This document shows, piece after piece, positions 9,264 through 20,324 of a stretch of 64,000 nt of DNA. Each line of letters opens with the position of its first letter. Position 1 is the first letter of the stretch. The position numbers were made by a program, and so were the translations under genes. Source of the stretch: Physcomitrium patens (lineage: Eukaryota > Streptophyta > Bryopsida > Funariales > Funariaceae). The DNA lies in contig NC_037261.1 of the NCBI RefSeq assembly GCF_000002425.4, forward strand, positions 8,484,701 to 8,548,700. Direction: 5' to 3'. Under the pieces are notes generated by a model, which worked only from the letters and a program-made list of their open reading frames with translations, did no database searches and was not told the origin of the DNA.

Positions 9264-12200
9264 TCAGAATATATCCCCTACGTCTTTGTCCAGTTCGTCT
9301 TCGTCACCTTCATTATCCATATCACTTTCATCTTCTTGCTGCGGAATCTCTGTACCTTCATTAAGGTCTTCCATATTCATCTCTGTGTGTCTTCGTTTAA
9401 ATATTTTTACTCGCTTCCCTGCAATTCGTATTTTCAATTTTGTACCATCTAATTCCCGTAATGAGTAAGTCGCATTATCATCAACAGTTGTTACAACATA
9501 TGGTCCAAACCAACGTTTTGAAAATTTCCACAAAGTACTATGTTGATTATCCAGACTATTGTCATAAACAAGTACCCAGTCACCTTCTTCGATTGCTTTT
9601 GGTCTCAATCGATGTTGCTTATCGAATCGCGCCTTGTTTTGTAACCTTGCTCTTTTTAACCTTTCCAATGCTATCTGGACATCTTCCGTTCTTTGCTCCA
9701 ATTGTCGAATCCTAATAGCCAGAAGTTCTTCTCTTGTCAATCCATCTTCCCATAGTAGCATACTCCAAGTAAGTACCTTTTCTTCAATCTGCATAATTGA
9801 TTTTTGACCTGTCATAAGTTCTACTGGCATATATCCTGTCACCGAACTATGTGTTGTTCGATCAGCCCATAATGCAAATGACAAAAGCCGTGGCCACTCT
9901 TTAACCTTCCCATTACAAGCTTTAACCAATGCTTTTACAATCGGCGGGTGACCGCATTCGCTTTTCGCATTCCCTTCCGGATTATAAGCAGTAGTCAGTG
10001 ATAGTTTAACTCCACATTTTTCCAAGAACTTACGAGCTTCTTGTGCATTTAATTCTCCACGATCTGCAGTGATTTTTCCTACGCACCCGTAACGGCAAAT
10101 GACATCTTCAAGCAAAAACCTACAAATCCCCTCTGTAGATTTTGTCCTCAATGCTCTTCCTTCTACTTGATTTGATAAATCTTCACGAGCTAAGACCAAA
10201 TATCTCATCTGCCATAACCCAACCGGCATAATAACCAAATCAACAACCCATTTAAAATGAATAGCCAGAGGATACGTAGGATGAAGACCATCTCGATGTC
10301 GGATATTAGAATACGATTGACAGATTTCTCATGACTCTACAAATGAGAGCACATCTCGATACATATTTTTCCACCAATATCGTTCCTTGAGTTTAGCAAA
10401 AGTAGCCCAGATTCCTCTATGCCCTGCTCATAAACTATCATGAAACTCCTTTAATAATTTTAGTTTTTCTTCCCTTTTGCCTATCACTCGTTGTGGCATC
10501 CCAATTCCTTTCTTCGGTCTCTTCCATAAGAATCCACCTCGAAGTAAAAATCCATATGATTTTTTTCTTATTTGTTTGAATTTTTCTCTAGACCAATTTC
10601 CCTGCTTAGACAAGGTATTCAAATAATGACCAATATCCAATAATTCTCCTTCATAAGATTCTTCAAGAAATAGCTTGTCTTCTCTGTTGAGATTTGATAT
10701 TGAATAGAATTTCAATCCGACATCATCAATGTCTTCAACCATTTCGTCCTCCCTCTCGTATCTTGCTCGAGATAGCATGTCTGCTACTAAATTGTCCTTT
10801 CCAGTGATATGCTTAAATTCTGGATTTAGTGACTTAATATAAGCAATCCATCTCAACATTGCAATATCTGGCATTGAACAGTTAATAATCATTCCAAGCA
10901 ATGGTAAGCAATCTCTTTCAATTACTACTACTGCCCCAATCAAATAGTCCTTTTCAGCTTTCATAGCCGAAACGACTCCCCAAAGTTCTCTTTTGACTTG
11001 CAAATATGCACGTTGACGAATACTTAAAACTTTAGCCCCAAATCGAACTGCAAATCTACTCCCATTCGAATCATCTTGACCCACCGTCCATCCAACGGCA
11101 ATTGAACTAGCGTCTACAGTAAGAATTACTGGTCTATTGCACTTATAATCAACCTTCCTCAATATTGGAGGTGACATCAATAATTTCTTCAATCTTTGCA
11201 TTGCCTGAATATGCCTTTCTTTCCATTCAAATCGGTAACCCTTGCATAACAGTTCATATAATGGATCTACTATGTGAACAAAATGAGGGATCCAAATTCG
11301 ATAAAATACACATGCACCCAAAAACCTGCGAACCTCTGTTAAAGAACCACAATCCTCTTTCATCCTTCCAATTGCATCAACTTTAGTCGGATCTGGTTTT
11401 CTTCCGTAAGATCCGCATAAATGTCCAACAATTACAACCTCTCGCACTCCAAATACGGACTTCATACCCGATAATGTAAGATGAACTTCTCCAAGCCGAG
11501 TTAAAATCTTTTCACAATCTTGTATATGATCAACAACATATCTGCGACACCCCCTCGTATCTAAAGTTTCATCCTTGTCTCCTTCTCTGCACCCTTTTAT
11601 AGGAACATCATCCAGAAAAGGCATAGTCTTTTCCGGAATAAAATCTCTCAATACCTTATTCATCTCATTCATCATATGCGCAACTAAGTTGGTCGCGCCT
11701 TGAGGAAGAGTGTACATTCTAACCAATCCAAGCGGTGTCCTCATCGTTGTCATATCTCTACTCCCTTCGGCAAGTTGAAATTGATCATAACATGAATACA
11801 AATCACCCATTGAATAGATCGCCCTTCCAGCAAACGCTTCAGTAGATTCATCCACAATAGGTCCAATTCCTGCATTTCTGACAGTTACAGCATTCACCGG
11901 CTGCATATCTTGAATAAACCGTAGTGACCCATTCTTCTTAGGTACCGTAAACCATCGACTAGAATACGGCGCAAATGAAGGTTCTAATATTTTCATCTTT
12001 ATCTTTTCTTTCAATAGTTCCACCAATTTAGGTAAATGTGCCCTCGGTACTGGAATCAGTCTTAGATTCCAAGGTACATGCGGTACAGTGAAGATAACCA
12101 TAGGTGTTATAATATTTGGATCCACACACCCAATTTCATGAGATTCGAAGGCAAACGATCTACCTTGTTTAGCCAACATCTTTTTGAAGCAAGTAATTTC

Positions 12201-12662
12201 CTCCGGCAATAAAGAACCATCAGAATCAATCTTCAATTCTTCAAAAGTCTCTTCAGTAAACTGATGTCCAATACTCATTGGATCTCTTAAACTTGCTTCT
12301 TTTGATGCTTCTCCCATTTGTTCTTTAGAATCCTCTGGTAATGATCCGGCAACAGGCTTTACCTTCTTATCTGCCGTTTTATATCTCATCTCTACTGTGA
12401 CTTCTGGTGCTTGAAAAGTTTCAAGCATGATATAAACCTCTTTCGAATGAATCTCAACAATCTTATCATTATCCCCTAACCCAATAGATGTAATCAATTC
12501 CAATGAATCTTCCAGTCCATTTTCTTCATAAACACCCAAAATCCTCTCATCATCTTGCAATGTACCTATCTTGCGTAACTGTCCTTCAATATCATATAAT
12601 CTTTTTCTTTCTTTTCTTTTTAAATCATCAACTTTCTTATACATAATATTTCCATTCTCCAA
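9264..12662 (-). pseudogene. pol: Ty3/Gypsy pol: reverse transcriptase-RNase H-integrase
   Basis: One frame runs from about 12662 to 9264 with TGA stops at 10428-10430 and near 10329. The RT part has an RFIQDMQPVN segment, a LPQGATN segment and MPFLDDVP as the catalytic Y/F-x-D-D box near 11620. RNase H follows with an ILTVDASS segment near 11120. The integrase has the GHRG...C-E-I-C-Q zinc-binding region around 10290-10425, broken by the stops, then AYNPEGNAKSE with the catalytic glutamate. It ends in a basic C-terminal domain (WKFSKRWFGPYVV). Upstream of 12662 the frame stays open to overlap the protease ORF, suggesting Gag-Pro to Pol frameshifting or decay. The second stop replaces an expected zinc-ligand cysteine. 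Confidence 0.85.
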
Positions 12663-12739
12663 TTTACCAATAAAACTCGCATCAAAGGCACCTTCATCTC
12701 GCGAGAGTACCTCCTCTTTTGTACCTCCATAATCTCGCT

Positions 12740-13537
12740 TTACAGTGGTACCTCCCCAAAATCCTTAAATCCTTCAACAATCTTTGGCAATGGTTTCTCC
12801 CTCAACCTATCTCGATTCCGTTCATGGTTAGGAGGTACTGTTAGAAATTGTACAACTTTCCTCCCATCTTCGCTCCGTATCCTTGCATAAGCAGAACCAT
12901 CGTCAAGTACCTTTGTTTCCATCCGTGTTGCCGTACTATAAGGTTGTCCTAAAATCAACGGATAAGACGTTGTATCTTGAACAAAGAAATGTTGCTCCGT
13001 CGCAACATCCCCAATCCGAATTTTGACATCTGGACAAGCTCCATATAATTCGCCTCGTGTGTTATTAGTTGCTCGTATTGCCCATCCATGTTCCATATCA
13101 ATTGGCCATTTTTGCTTCTTATAAAGATCTTTAGACATGAGATTTTTTTGAGAACCATGGTCCACCAAAGCAACTATTGGTTCTTCTATATCTCCTACCT
13201 TCACCAATACCTTAGTAGTTGCCCTTGCCCAATGCTTTCGAGTACAATGGCTCAAAGTTTCCATTTCCTTGTCACTAGAATCTTCGAAACGTACTCGCTG
13301 ATTATACCCATTCTTTTCATTTGTTCGTTGCTTGTAACCAATATCAACCTCTTCTTCATCTCTACATATTCTTGCATCAATAGCATGACTCATTCCAGTT
13401 TCACTCATTAATTGCCTCTTTCGCTTAATGCTTTTAATGATAACATCATGAAACTCCTTCTTTGCAATTCCCAAGACTTCTTTCAATGTGAATTCCACCT
13501 TAGCGTTTAATATACTTTCTTCCAACACCCCTTTCAA
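12740..13537 (-). CDS. Retrotransposon aspartic protease region
   Basis: This 265-codon frame contains VALVDHGSQKNLMS near 13140-13180. It is in the position and context of the retropepsin active site, where most relatives have D-S-G or D-T-G; the D-H-G form here is a variant. A downstream PLILGQPY segment matches the conserved I-L-G flap-side motif. It lies between gag and pol, in a frame different from pol. The N-terminal 90 residues, rich in basic residues, probably belong to the linker or the nucleocapsid end. Confidence 0.75.
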   Translation of the reverse strand: MKGVLEESILNAKVEFTLKEVLGIAKKEFHDVIIKSIKRKRQLMSETGMSHAIDARICRDEEEVDIGYKQRTNEKNGYNQRVRFEDSSDKEMETLSHCTRKHWARATTKVLVKVGDIEEPIVALVDHGSQKNLMSKDLYKKQKWPIDMEHGWAIRATNNTRGELYGACPDVKIRIGDVATEQHFFVQDTTSYPLILGQPYSTATRMETKVLDDGSAYARIRSEDGRKVVQFLTVPPNHERNRDRLREKPLPKIVEGFKDFGEVPL

Positions 13538-13589
13538 ATTTGTTGCCGCTTCAATGTCAGAAAGTAGCTTATAAGCAATTGATTTGCCC

Positions 13590-15113
13590 TTATCTTTTGT
13601 CTCCCTTGTTTTTTTCTCCCAATGATGCTGAGGTATCCTTTACAGGCAATTCTTGTGAAGCTGCGTCCCGAGCCTTGTCTCCTCGAGTTTGCCTCTTAGA
13701 AGAATTTCCTTCTCTAGTATCATCAGAATTTCCTCGTCTTTTTTCTTCCATCAAAGCTTCATGTTGGCTCTTAGCAATATATGCATGAACTGAAAGAGAC
13801 TCAACAGGATCCTCCCAACCTGTTCTTCCTCGTATTATAGCTGCAGTTCTCAATAATGCTTCTCGAGGTAATTTCCCTTCTTGCATTGTAGAAACGGCAG
13901 AAGCCCAAAACTCACTAGTTTCCGTACTTCCACCAATTTCATCATCTACTCTAGCACCATAACTTGCACTTTCTCGTACTACTGTTTCATGCTCTTTTAA
14001 GTAATCTTGAACCAATGCTCTCATTCCTCCTTTGCCAAAATTGGTTTGAAGAAGATCCTCCCTATCTTTCAATGCTATCTTTCCATCTTTCCAGCAAATA
14101 ATTCCCTGCCGTATTATATTATTAAATTCATTGCAATCTTTTTTAGTGTGTAAAGCATCATCACACCAAATGCATCTTTGTACAAATCCTTGTTTTGAAA
14201 CATTCTTCGAATTGTTTATAGAAGTATTCTCTTCAAGTCTTGCCAATTTGATTTGAAGATCTCGCATTCCTCGTATAATTTCTTCCATACCCATATCTGC
14301 TTTCTTTGACAAGGATGTCGAAGGTTGAACTGTAGGCATTGTCGGTGGTGTTGTACGTACTGGAGCTTTGGGTGCTTGTACTGTTTTCGGAATATTGCTC
14401 CTATCCTTCCTCCTTTCTTTTTTTGTAAGCAACCCCACCGCATCTTCAACGTTCTTCCACTTCGTTGTCAATCCTTCATCTTCTTCTTTGTCTTCAAGAA
14501 GGGATTCTAATTTCTCTTGCAATTCTCCATCAGCAGCTTGAAGAAATAGATCAACTTTGTTCGGCTCCAATGTCAATTTTTCTACCTTCGATAATTGAGA
14601 GTACTGCCTCTCAAATTCCCTTAGTAGCTCAGTTGCTTGCAAATTCTTATTAGGCCGTTCAATCCATCCCAGAAAGAGCTTCTTAGTAACGCGATCAGCA
14701 TCTTCCAAGAAATATTCGTCTTTCAATGCATGTGAAAAATCCTCCCATGAATTCCCACAACGATCCGTAATCGATGTAATGTGGTCCCTTATCTTTGGTA
14801 TCGTGGCAAGTCCAAATAGTGCAACCATTTTCTTCTCAGAAACCCGATTTAATTCCATTTCACGAACATAACATCTTAAATACCTTGAAATATTCCTCCC
14901 ATCAAATTGATCAATTTTATTGACCACTGCTTGCAATGCTTTGGTTGCCAAAGCTTCCTTTCGATCATTGCTTTGCTGTTGCTGCATTGACAATGAGAAG
15001 GCTTGAAACAAACTAACAATAGACGGATCCATGTGCATACCTTGTCCTTTAGAAGACTCCCCACCAGAAACTTCTCCCAAAAATCCTTCAAAATTTTTAT
15101 TTTTGTTTTCCAT
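13590..15113 (-). CDS. gag: Retrotransposon Gag with CCHC zinc knuckle
   Basis: The intact 507-codon frame lies directly inside the 5-prime LTR. The middle resembles a capsid region, with FLGWIERPNKN, LLREFERQY and VEKLTLEPNKVDLFLQA segments. One zinc knuckle of the C-x2-C-x4-H-x4-C form, CIWCDDALHTKKDC, sits near 14130-14180. The C-terminal third is charged and low in complexity. Gag would form the virus-like particle and bind element RNA. Confidence 0.82.
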   Translation of the reverse strand: MENKNKNFEGFLGEVSGGESSKGQGMHMDPSIVSLFQAFSLSMQQQQSNDRKEALATKALQAVVNKIDQFDGRNISRYLRCYVREMELNRVSEKKMVALFGLATIPKIRDHITSITDRCGNSWEDFSHALKDEYFLEDADRVTKKLFLGWIERPNKNLQATELLREFERQYSQLSKVEKLTLEPNKVDLFLQAADGELQEKLESLLEDKEEDEGLTTKWKNVEDAVGLLTKKERRKDRSNIPKTVQAPKAPVRTTPPTMPTVQPSTSLSKKADMGMEEIIRGMRDLQIKLARLEENTSINNSKNVSKQGFVQRCIWCDDALHTKKDCNEFNNIIRQGIICWKDGKIALKDREDLLQTNFGKGGMRALVQDYLKEHETVVRESASYGARVDDEIGGSTETSEFWASAVSTMQEGKLPREALLRTAAIIRGRTGWEDPVESLSVHAYIAKSQHEALMEEKRRGNSDDTREGNSSKRQTRGDKARDAASQELPVKDTSASLGEKNKGDKR

Positions 15114-15184
15114 AAAAATAAAGATAAAATCAACCGAAATCCAATACCTTCTACCTCAAGCTTTCACGTCGGGTTCACCACTTA

Positions 15185-16511
15185 TGTCGTATTATGTGCT
15201 TTCCTGCTCGAGAACGCGTCGGGCGTCTGGCTATAGAAGGTAGTATGGAGATTCATCGATAGTCAAGCAGTCTATCAGTTTTTGACTGCTGGAATATAAA
15301 CAACTGCAACAATGTACCGTAAATCTATACGGATGCTCTTCGACTGCTTGTCGAAGTCTTTTTTTTTTGCCCCAGCCGGTAGGTCTCTAGACGTTACAAA
15401 GAACCCCGAACAATCCAAACTGTTAATCTTCAATACCCCTTTGTACTTACGATCTTGTATCCACTGACTGTCCTGTTAGATTAACCCAATAAATTTCATT
15501 CACTCCGCATACTCAATCCTATAGACACCCTTTTAATCCTTCAATCAGAGACGTAACTCGATTTTACAAAACAGTCAAGAGTATTCAAACCCACTTCATT
15601 TAAAATCCCAATTCACCATTACAACACTGACTTCAGCAGCGATTGCCTCAGTCTTCCCAAAACTCTACGAAGAAGAAAAATCCAAATTCTATGTCTTTCT
15701 TTCTCCGACCCGAAGCATGAAGCTCCTCTCTCTAATTCCCTTGATCTTCCAAAACCTCCTATGAAAAATCGAACTAGTAACCTTGCAAAAGCTTGAAAAC
15801 TAGCTCCCCCCCGATTCCCCGAAAAAAAAAAACCTCTCCCCTCAAAACTATATCCCCCCTAACCTTATCCTCTGAATTTCTTCAATCTTCCGTCTTAGAT
15901 CCGGAATTGGCTCCTGCCGTCAGAGCTTAGATCCGAAATTGGCTCACGTCATCAAGGCCTTCTCCTCCGTTTTTACCTTTAAGAGATCCATTTACCGTAA
16001 ACAACGTTCTCTGAAACAGGACAGCCCGAAACAGAATCGAACCCCGTAATTGGGACCACATTGAGTCGCCCGACCAATTCAGGTCCTATATTGGGAAAGA
16101 TGCCCGTAGTAACCTGGATGCTGGCGTAATTGGGTCAAATTGGTCTTCGCGTCAGACTGGCTGAGGCCCATAGTAAGACCTGGATTTCTCGTAATTAGAC
16201 TGCATTGGGTTGACCGGCCAATTCAGGTCTCATATTGGATAAGAGGACCCGGATTGGATTATCAAAATTGGATCCAATTGGCTCCTCGAACCCGTCGTGT
16301 GAATTGGTCTTTCTCTTACTGCTGACTCCCGTTATTGGAATCGAACGGAGCATTTCAGTATGCCCCGGCTGACTGTAACGGAGTGACTGAACCTGACCAC
16401 TCAGTATTTGTACTGGAGTTGGTCGATGCTCCCAATATTCGAGGTAACTGAATATTGATAAAATTCCCCTTTCTTTTTATTTTCACTATATACTCGTGTT
16501 ACAACACGACA
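15185..16511 (-). repeat. 5-prime LTR (relative to element direction)
   Basis: This is a 1327 bp LTR beginning TGTCGT and ending ACGACA, followed by the target-site copy ACGA. Since the element runs on the minus strand, its promoter would lie here and drive gag toward lower coordinates. It has T10 where the other LTR has T11. Confidence 0.93.
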
Positions 16512-16771
16512 ACGAGTGCTCTTCCTTTGCATGATTTATGAGATTCATCAACTGCTATAGATGTGAATGTCTTTCCTGATCCAACATAATGGAACAAGAA
16601 TAAGTTATTGTATGGTGTCTGAGGTGACATAAATCTTCTTACAAACTCTTGATGAGAGTATAATCTTGATTTGTTTATTTTTCTTGTTTCATAAAACTCT
16701 TTTTTCTTCCATAGATTGTCAACAAAGCTACTATCTGATACAACAGGATATGATGGAATGAACTCTTCCAT
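16512..16771 (-). pseudogene. D6/D11-type SF2 helicase, N-terminal part
   Basis: From the ATG at 16771 about 86 codons remain before the retrotransposon. They contain LYSHQEFVRRFMSP (a Q-motif-like helix) and HYVGSGKTFT, the Walker A loop for ATP binding. The frame enters the LTR at the ACGA target site and resumes at 7873. Its start is 75 bases from the start of the capping enzyme gene on the opposite strand, a divergent pair of transcription genes. Confidence 0.8.
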
Positions 16772-16846
16772 AGCGTTGTTATAAATGAATTAGCTAATAG
16801 GGGTACTTGTCGGAACGTTCAATTCTATTCTGTAAGGACATACATC
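16772..16846. promoter_or_regulatory. Divergent helicase/capping-enzyme intergenic region
   Basis: The 75 bp between two opposed ATGs must hold both viral promoters. It is AT-rich with TATAAAT at about 16781-16787, but I see no motif repeated convincingly at the other divergent starts. Confidence 0.4.
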
Positions 16847-18824
16847 ATGGATTTCTTAACAGAGTTTATAAAGTCCAAGAAGGACTTGATTGCTAAGTCT
16901 CCTGAAGGATACGAATACGAAATCGAGATCAGACTGAAAGATGTAACAGAGAAGGAATTTACAAGACTTCCAAAAGTCAATAACATTATCACCATAGAAG
17001 AGACACTATATTCAGTAAAAGGTAGCAGTACTGTTACAGTCAGAGAAGTAAACTCTGAATTCTTTATCAAGAAAAAAAATATCATCAAGGATAATTCCTA
17101 AATTCAATGCAGAAGTTGTGTTGTCTCTTGAGCGAAGGCATCACAAGGAAGAAGGGATGGCACTAAGGATTAAAAGGAATAAAGAAAGAAGTGTAATAAG
17201 ATATAACAAGTTCAAGATTGACTCGACAAGAGTTATATCTAAAGCACATACTCATTACGAAATCGAACTTGAACTGCTAGATGATGATTGTGAGATTAAG
17301 CTCTTAGAACTTGCACTAGAATGTATCAGACTTTCTACGGTTCCACAAATATTCAAACTAATCAACAAGCTTGTACCTAGCCTTGATCTTCGAAGCTACA
17401 AGCTTCCAAAGCCTGTTGATATAACAGTAAAAGAGCTTGCAAGGAACTACTCCTCAGGAGGATCTGTATCTCTAAAGCTTGATGGTACAAGATCATTCCT
17501 TGCGTGCTATGAAGCAACTATGTATGCTATATCAACTAAAGGAGAAGAGACGATCATCGAGTCAGGTGTTCGTGATTGTAACTTGCTTACTCTCTTCGAT
17601 ACAGAAGCTGTTAGTGATGTATACTATGCATTCGATATTATCATACTCGATGGAGTAGTAGTTGGTAACAAGCCACTAATCGAAAGAGTAAGAATGATAC
17701 CTCAAGCGTATTTAGCAATCAACAAAGCTACTAAGAAGAGATTGGTAGTTGCAAAGACGCATTTCATGTTTAAGACATTCTCTGCATTCTCTAGACATCA
17801 TCAGATACTAGAAAAGCAAATTCAAGAGAGCAAGTATGATGGTCTAATATACACACACTCTCAATCTTACCTTGATCCTGTTATGAGATGGAAACCTCAA
17901 AAGACTGTTGATCTATTGTATCAAGAGAAAGCCTTAATGGCATATAATAAAAAAGAAAATGTAGATTCTGGGCTCAAGATATCGCAAAATAGTACAGAAC
18001 CAAAAGAAAATGCTATCTCAGAATTTATTATAAATCCCAATAGAACTGTAACACTACTAAGAGAAAGAGAAGATAAGGTATATCCGAATCGTGTTGCAGT
18101 AGTAGAAAAGATCAAAAAGATAGCAAGAGAAGAAAAGAATATGTTTAATGTCCTTAAAGGACTAACGGTTTCCATGATGAGGTCCTATCACAATGAAGTT
18201 AAAAGAGATCTTCTAAAGAAAGGGGCTGGTCATTTGCTAGATGTTGGATCAGGATTTGGAGGAGACATTACAAAGTGGGATCATTATAAAAGTGTTACAT
18301 GTGTGGATCCATCTTATAGTAATATTAAGGAGCTCAAGAAAAGGCTTGGTACTAATAAGAAGGTAAGAGTGATACAAACGAGAATAGAACATTTAAGAGG
18401 ATTTGAAAAGTCCATAACAACATTATCATGTTTCTTCTGTATCACTCTTATCGACATTGACAAGCTTATTAGAATTGCTCAAAGGACATTCTCTGATAAG
18501 CATAAATGTGCATTCTTGTGCATTGTTATGTCCAAGAAGTACATAATAGAATTCTTTGAAGCAAGAAAGGTAAAAGAACATATATGTGAAGCATATTCTA
18601 TTAGATTAGAAAGTAAAAATAAGATATACATACATATTCCTAACACCATTGTAACGAATCAAACAGAAGATTTAGTAGACGTAGATAAGCTGATTGAGCA
18701 GTTCACCAGTATAGGATTTAAGTTGGAAACAAGAAATAGACTTAACAGGAACAAGTTTATGTCTTCTAACGAGTATCTGCTATCTTGCATGTATGAGTCT
18801 CTAGTGATGACAAGGATAAAGTAG
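16847..18824 (+). pseudogene. mRNA capping enzyme (triphosphatase, guanylyltransferase, N7-methyltransferase)
   Basis: Three capping domains are in the order seen in poxvirus D1 and ASFV NP868R. An YEYEIEIRL segment near 16910 is the E-x-E strand of a metal-dependent RNA triphosphatase. The segment VSLKLDGTRSF near 17470 is the K-x-D-G nucleotidyl-transfer motif with the lysine that would bind GMP. LLDVGSGFGGD near 18240 is the SAM-binding motif of the cap N7-methyltransferase. The frame shifts once, between the first ORF (ending 17101) and the second (from about 17090). An indel in the A8 run at about 17073-17081 is a likely cause. Apart from that it is complete, about 660 residues. Everything from 17719 onward is repeated in inverted form at 36692-37797. 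Confidence 0.88.
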
Positions 18825-18861
18825 ACTTAATGGAGTAGTAAGCTAGTTGTAATATAATAGA

Positions 18862-18895
18862 TTTTTTTTTATCTGTTAGTGCCACTGATTTTTTT
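18862..18895 (+). terminator. T-rich terminator after capping enzyme
   Basis: A run of nine T (18862-18870) and one of seven T (18889-18895) follow the capping stop at 18824. They fit the T-run termination pattern at other viral gene ends. The inverted copy is at 36621-36654. Confidence 0.5.
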
Positions 18896-18947
18896 ATTAT
18901 GTGCTACAAAGAAGCACCATCTGCTGTTGTTACAAGCACTCATCATC

Positions 18948-19625
18948 ATGGACACCAGACATAAGATATTAACATTGACACCTATGCTACTAAGTAGAGC
19001 ACCCAAGAAGGTGTACTCTTCACCTGCGCAAGAGTCTCACAAGTACTTTTCACAGAAGGTTGAAGAGATAGACACATCAGAGGTATTCACTTACACTCCA
19101 GAGAAAGTCCTTTCCAAGGAAAAGATCAAGTATGTTGTATCCCGAACAGTTAATAGAAACATGCTTGTAGCGATTGATCTTCTTAAGCAACTAAAGAACA
19201 CCAACAACATTAGTAACATCAGTAGTGCAGACTTTGAAGCTCTTATTACTAAACCTCTTGATAAGTTTCTTGATGGAAGAGTAGTTAAGAAGCAACAAGA
19301 AAGAGCAAATCCGTTTGATACTCCTAGGGATGTCACAAGTTCTTTTATTAAGCTCTTGAACATACTCAAGCGACAAGGCGCAGATATTACAGCTATCAAA
19401 GTCAAAGACAATCAATCATCATTGTCATCTGCATCGAAGTTGCTTAGGATGTACATATCAAACAATCTAGAGAAGAATGGAAGGCGAATAGTATTTGACT
19501 CTACACTTAAGAAGCTCTTTTCAAAAGACCAGATACAAGATTTGTACGATAAGAACAAAGGAGAGTTCATAACACAAGGTCAAATACAAAAGCTAACATC
19601 TCTTTTAGTAACAAAAAGTGCATAA
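18948..19625 (+). CDS. Hypothetical viral protein, lysine-rich
   Basis: From the ATG at 18948 the frame encodes 225 residues; an upstream start at 18879 would add a hydrophobic 23-residue stretch that overlaps the presumed terminator region and is less likely. I do not recognise the family. The protein is basic and mostly helical by composition, with a central TPRDVTSSFIKLLNILKRQG segment and a C-terminal KDQIQDLYDKNKGEFITQGQ segment suggesting a small DNA- or protein-binding helical domain. The frame is intact in both inverted copies with identical protein, notable beside so many broken genes. It converges with the ORF at 19640-20260 across a palindromic terminator. Confidence 0.5.
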   Translation: MDTRHKILTLTPMLLSRAPKKVYSSPAQESHKYFSQKVEEIDTSEVFTYTPEKVLSKEKIKYVVSRTVNRNMLVAIDLLKQLKNTNNISNISSADFEALITKPLDKFLDGRVVKKQQERANPFDTPRDVTSSFIKLLNILKRQGADITAIKVKDNQSSLSSASKLLRMYISNNLEKNGRRIVFDSTLKKLFSKDQIQDLYDKNKGEFITQGQIQKLTSLLVTKSA

Positions 19626-19643
19626 AAAAAACTTTTTTTTTAT
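19622..19643. terminator. Palindromic A8-C-T9 terminator shared by two stop codons
   Basis: The sequence AT, A8, C, T9, AT is an almost perfect palindrome between two convergent ORFs. Its left TAA is the stop of the plus-strand gene and its right TTA, read on the minus strand, is the stop of the other gene. Both transcripts would end in T runs within 20 bases of their stops. Confidence 0.7.
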
Positions 19644-20260
19644 TCCAGATTTAATCTATACTCCCATCCGTTAAGGTCACAAATCTTGATATCCTTCTTA
19701 GACAGAAGTGTCATTTCATCATCATACATGTGTCCAATAGCCATCATCTTATTATCGACCTCAGCGAATATGAGCTTGGTGTTTAAATCAACGTATACAT
19801 CTTCCATATGCTCAATAGCTCGTAGCTTCATCTCTGCTGGTAATCTCCTTTGCTGTCTCTTTGCACCAATGACATCACGGAAGCTATTTATTTGTTTCTG
19901 CTTAGTGTCATTAAGGAGCCCATCAGCTTTCATCATCATGTTCAAATGTCTCTTACAGAACTCAGAGTTTGTTGTTCTTGGACGAGAACACTTCCTACCC
20001 TTGTTTGCACCACTTTGAAGTACCTTCTGGCACGTCTCTGCATCGTTTCTAGAGGGTTTAGAGCTAGATCCTATTACGATGGAGATATCAGCAGATTGAA
20101 ACGTCCTTGATGCTACACTGTTTATAATGTCAGTGTGAGCTTCAAGATCTGGTATTTGCTCTATTAGGTTTGCAATGAAGTTTTGGCACAAGGCCCAACT
20201 GAGTTGGACACCAACATCCTCAAGGGCGCTCTTCAACTTGGTGACATCAAAGGAATCCAT
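19640..20260 (-). CDS. Hypothetical viral protein with a Cys/His zinc-binding segment
   Basis: The intact 206-codon frame has the same predicted protein in both inverted copies. The middle, about residues 77-105, contains ETCQKVLQSGANKGRKC followed by SEFCKRHLN: a C-x13-C-x10-C-x2-H arrangement resembling small zinc-binding domains found in several giant-virus proteins. The N-terminus is helical (LKSALEDVGVQLSWALCQNF) and the C-terminus is a mixed domain with VYVDLNTKLIFAEVDNKMMA that could be a beta hairpin. No enzymatic motif is seen. Its start is 64 bp from the RPB1 C-terminal gene on the other strand, so it may share a promoter region with polymerase genes. Confidence 0.55.
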   Translation of the reverse strand: MDSFDVTKLKSALEDVGVQLSWALCQNFIANLIEQIPDLEAHTDIINSVASRTFQSADISIVIGSSSKPSRNDAETCQKVLQSGANKGRKCSRPRTTNSEFCKRHLNMMMKADGLLNDTKQKQINSFRDVIGAKRQQRRLPAEMKLRAIEHMEDVYVDLNTKLIFAEVDNKMMAIGHMYDDEMTLLSKKDIKICDLNGWEYRLNLE

Positions 20261-20324
20261 ATCTTATTGTTTGTATCTACCTTGAAACAACTTTAAGGAT
20301 AGATAAACTAGTACAATAATCAGT
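20261..20324. promoter_or_regulatory. Divergent intergenic region, orphan ORF and RPB1 C-terminal gene
   Basis: Sixty-four bases separate two opposed ATGs, an AT-rich stretch with GATAGATAAACTAG. The identical inverted copy is at 35192-35255. Confidence 0.35.

Larger units (their letters stand above)
7870..16515 (-). mobile_element. Full-length Ty3/Gypsy LTR retrotransposon inserted in the viral helicase
   Basis: Two direct LTRs of about 1.33 kb (7874-9201 and 15185-16511) enclose gag, protease, reverse transcriptase-RNase H and integrase in the order typical of Ty3/Gypsy, all on the minus strand. LTR ends are TGTCGT and ACGACA. The host sequence shows a 4 bp duplication ACGA (7870-7873 and 16512-16515). 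Flanking helicase codons join in frame when the element and one ACGA copy are disregarded. The two LTRs differ at about ten substitutions and one T-run length, so insertion is recent. No chromodomain is evident after integrase. The pol frame carries two internal stops, so this copy is probably not autonomous. Confidence 0.92.
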
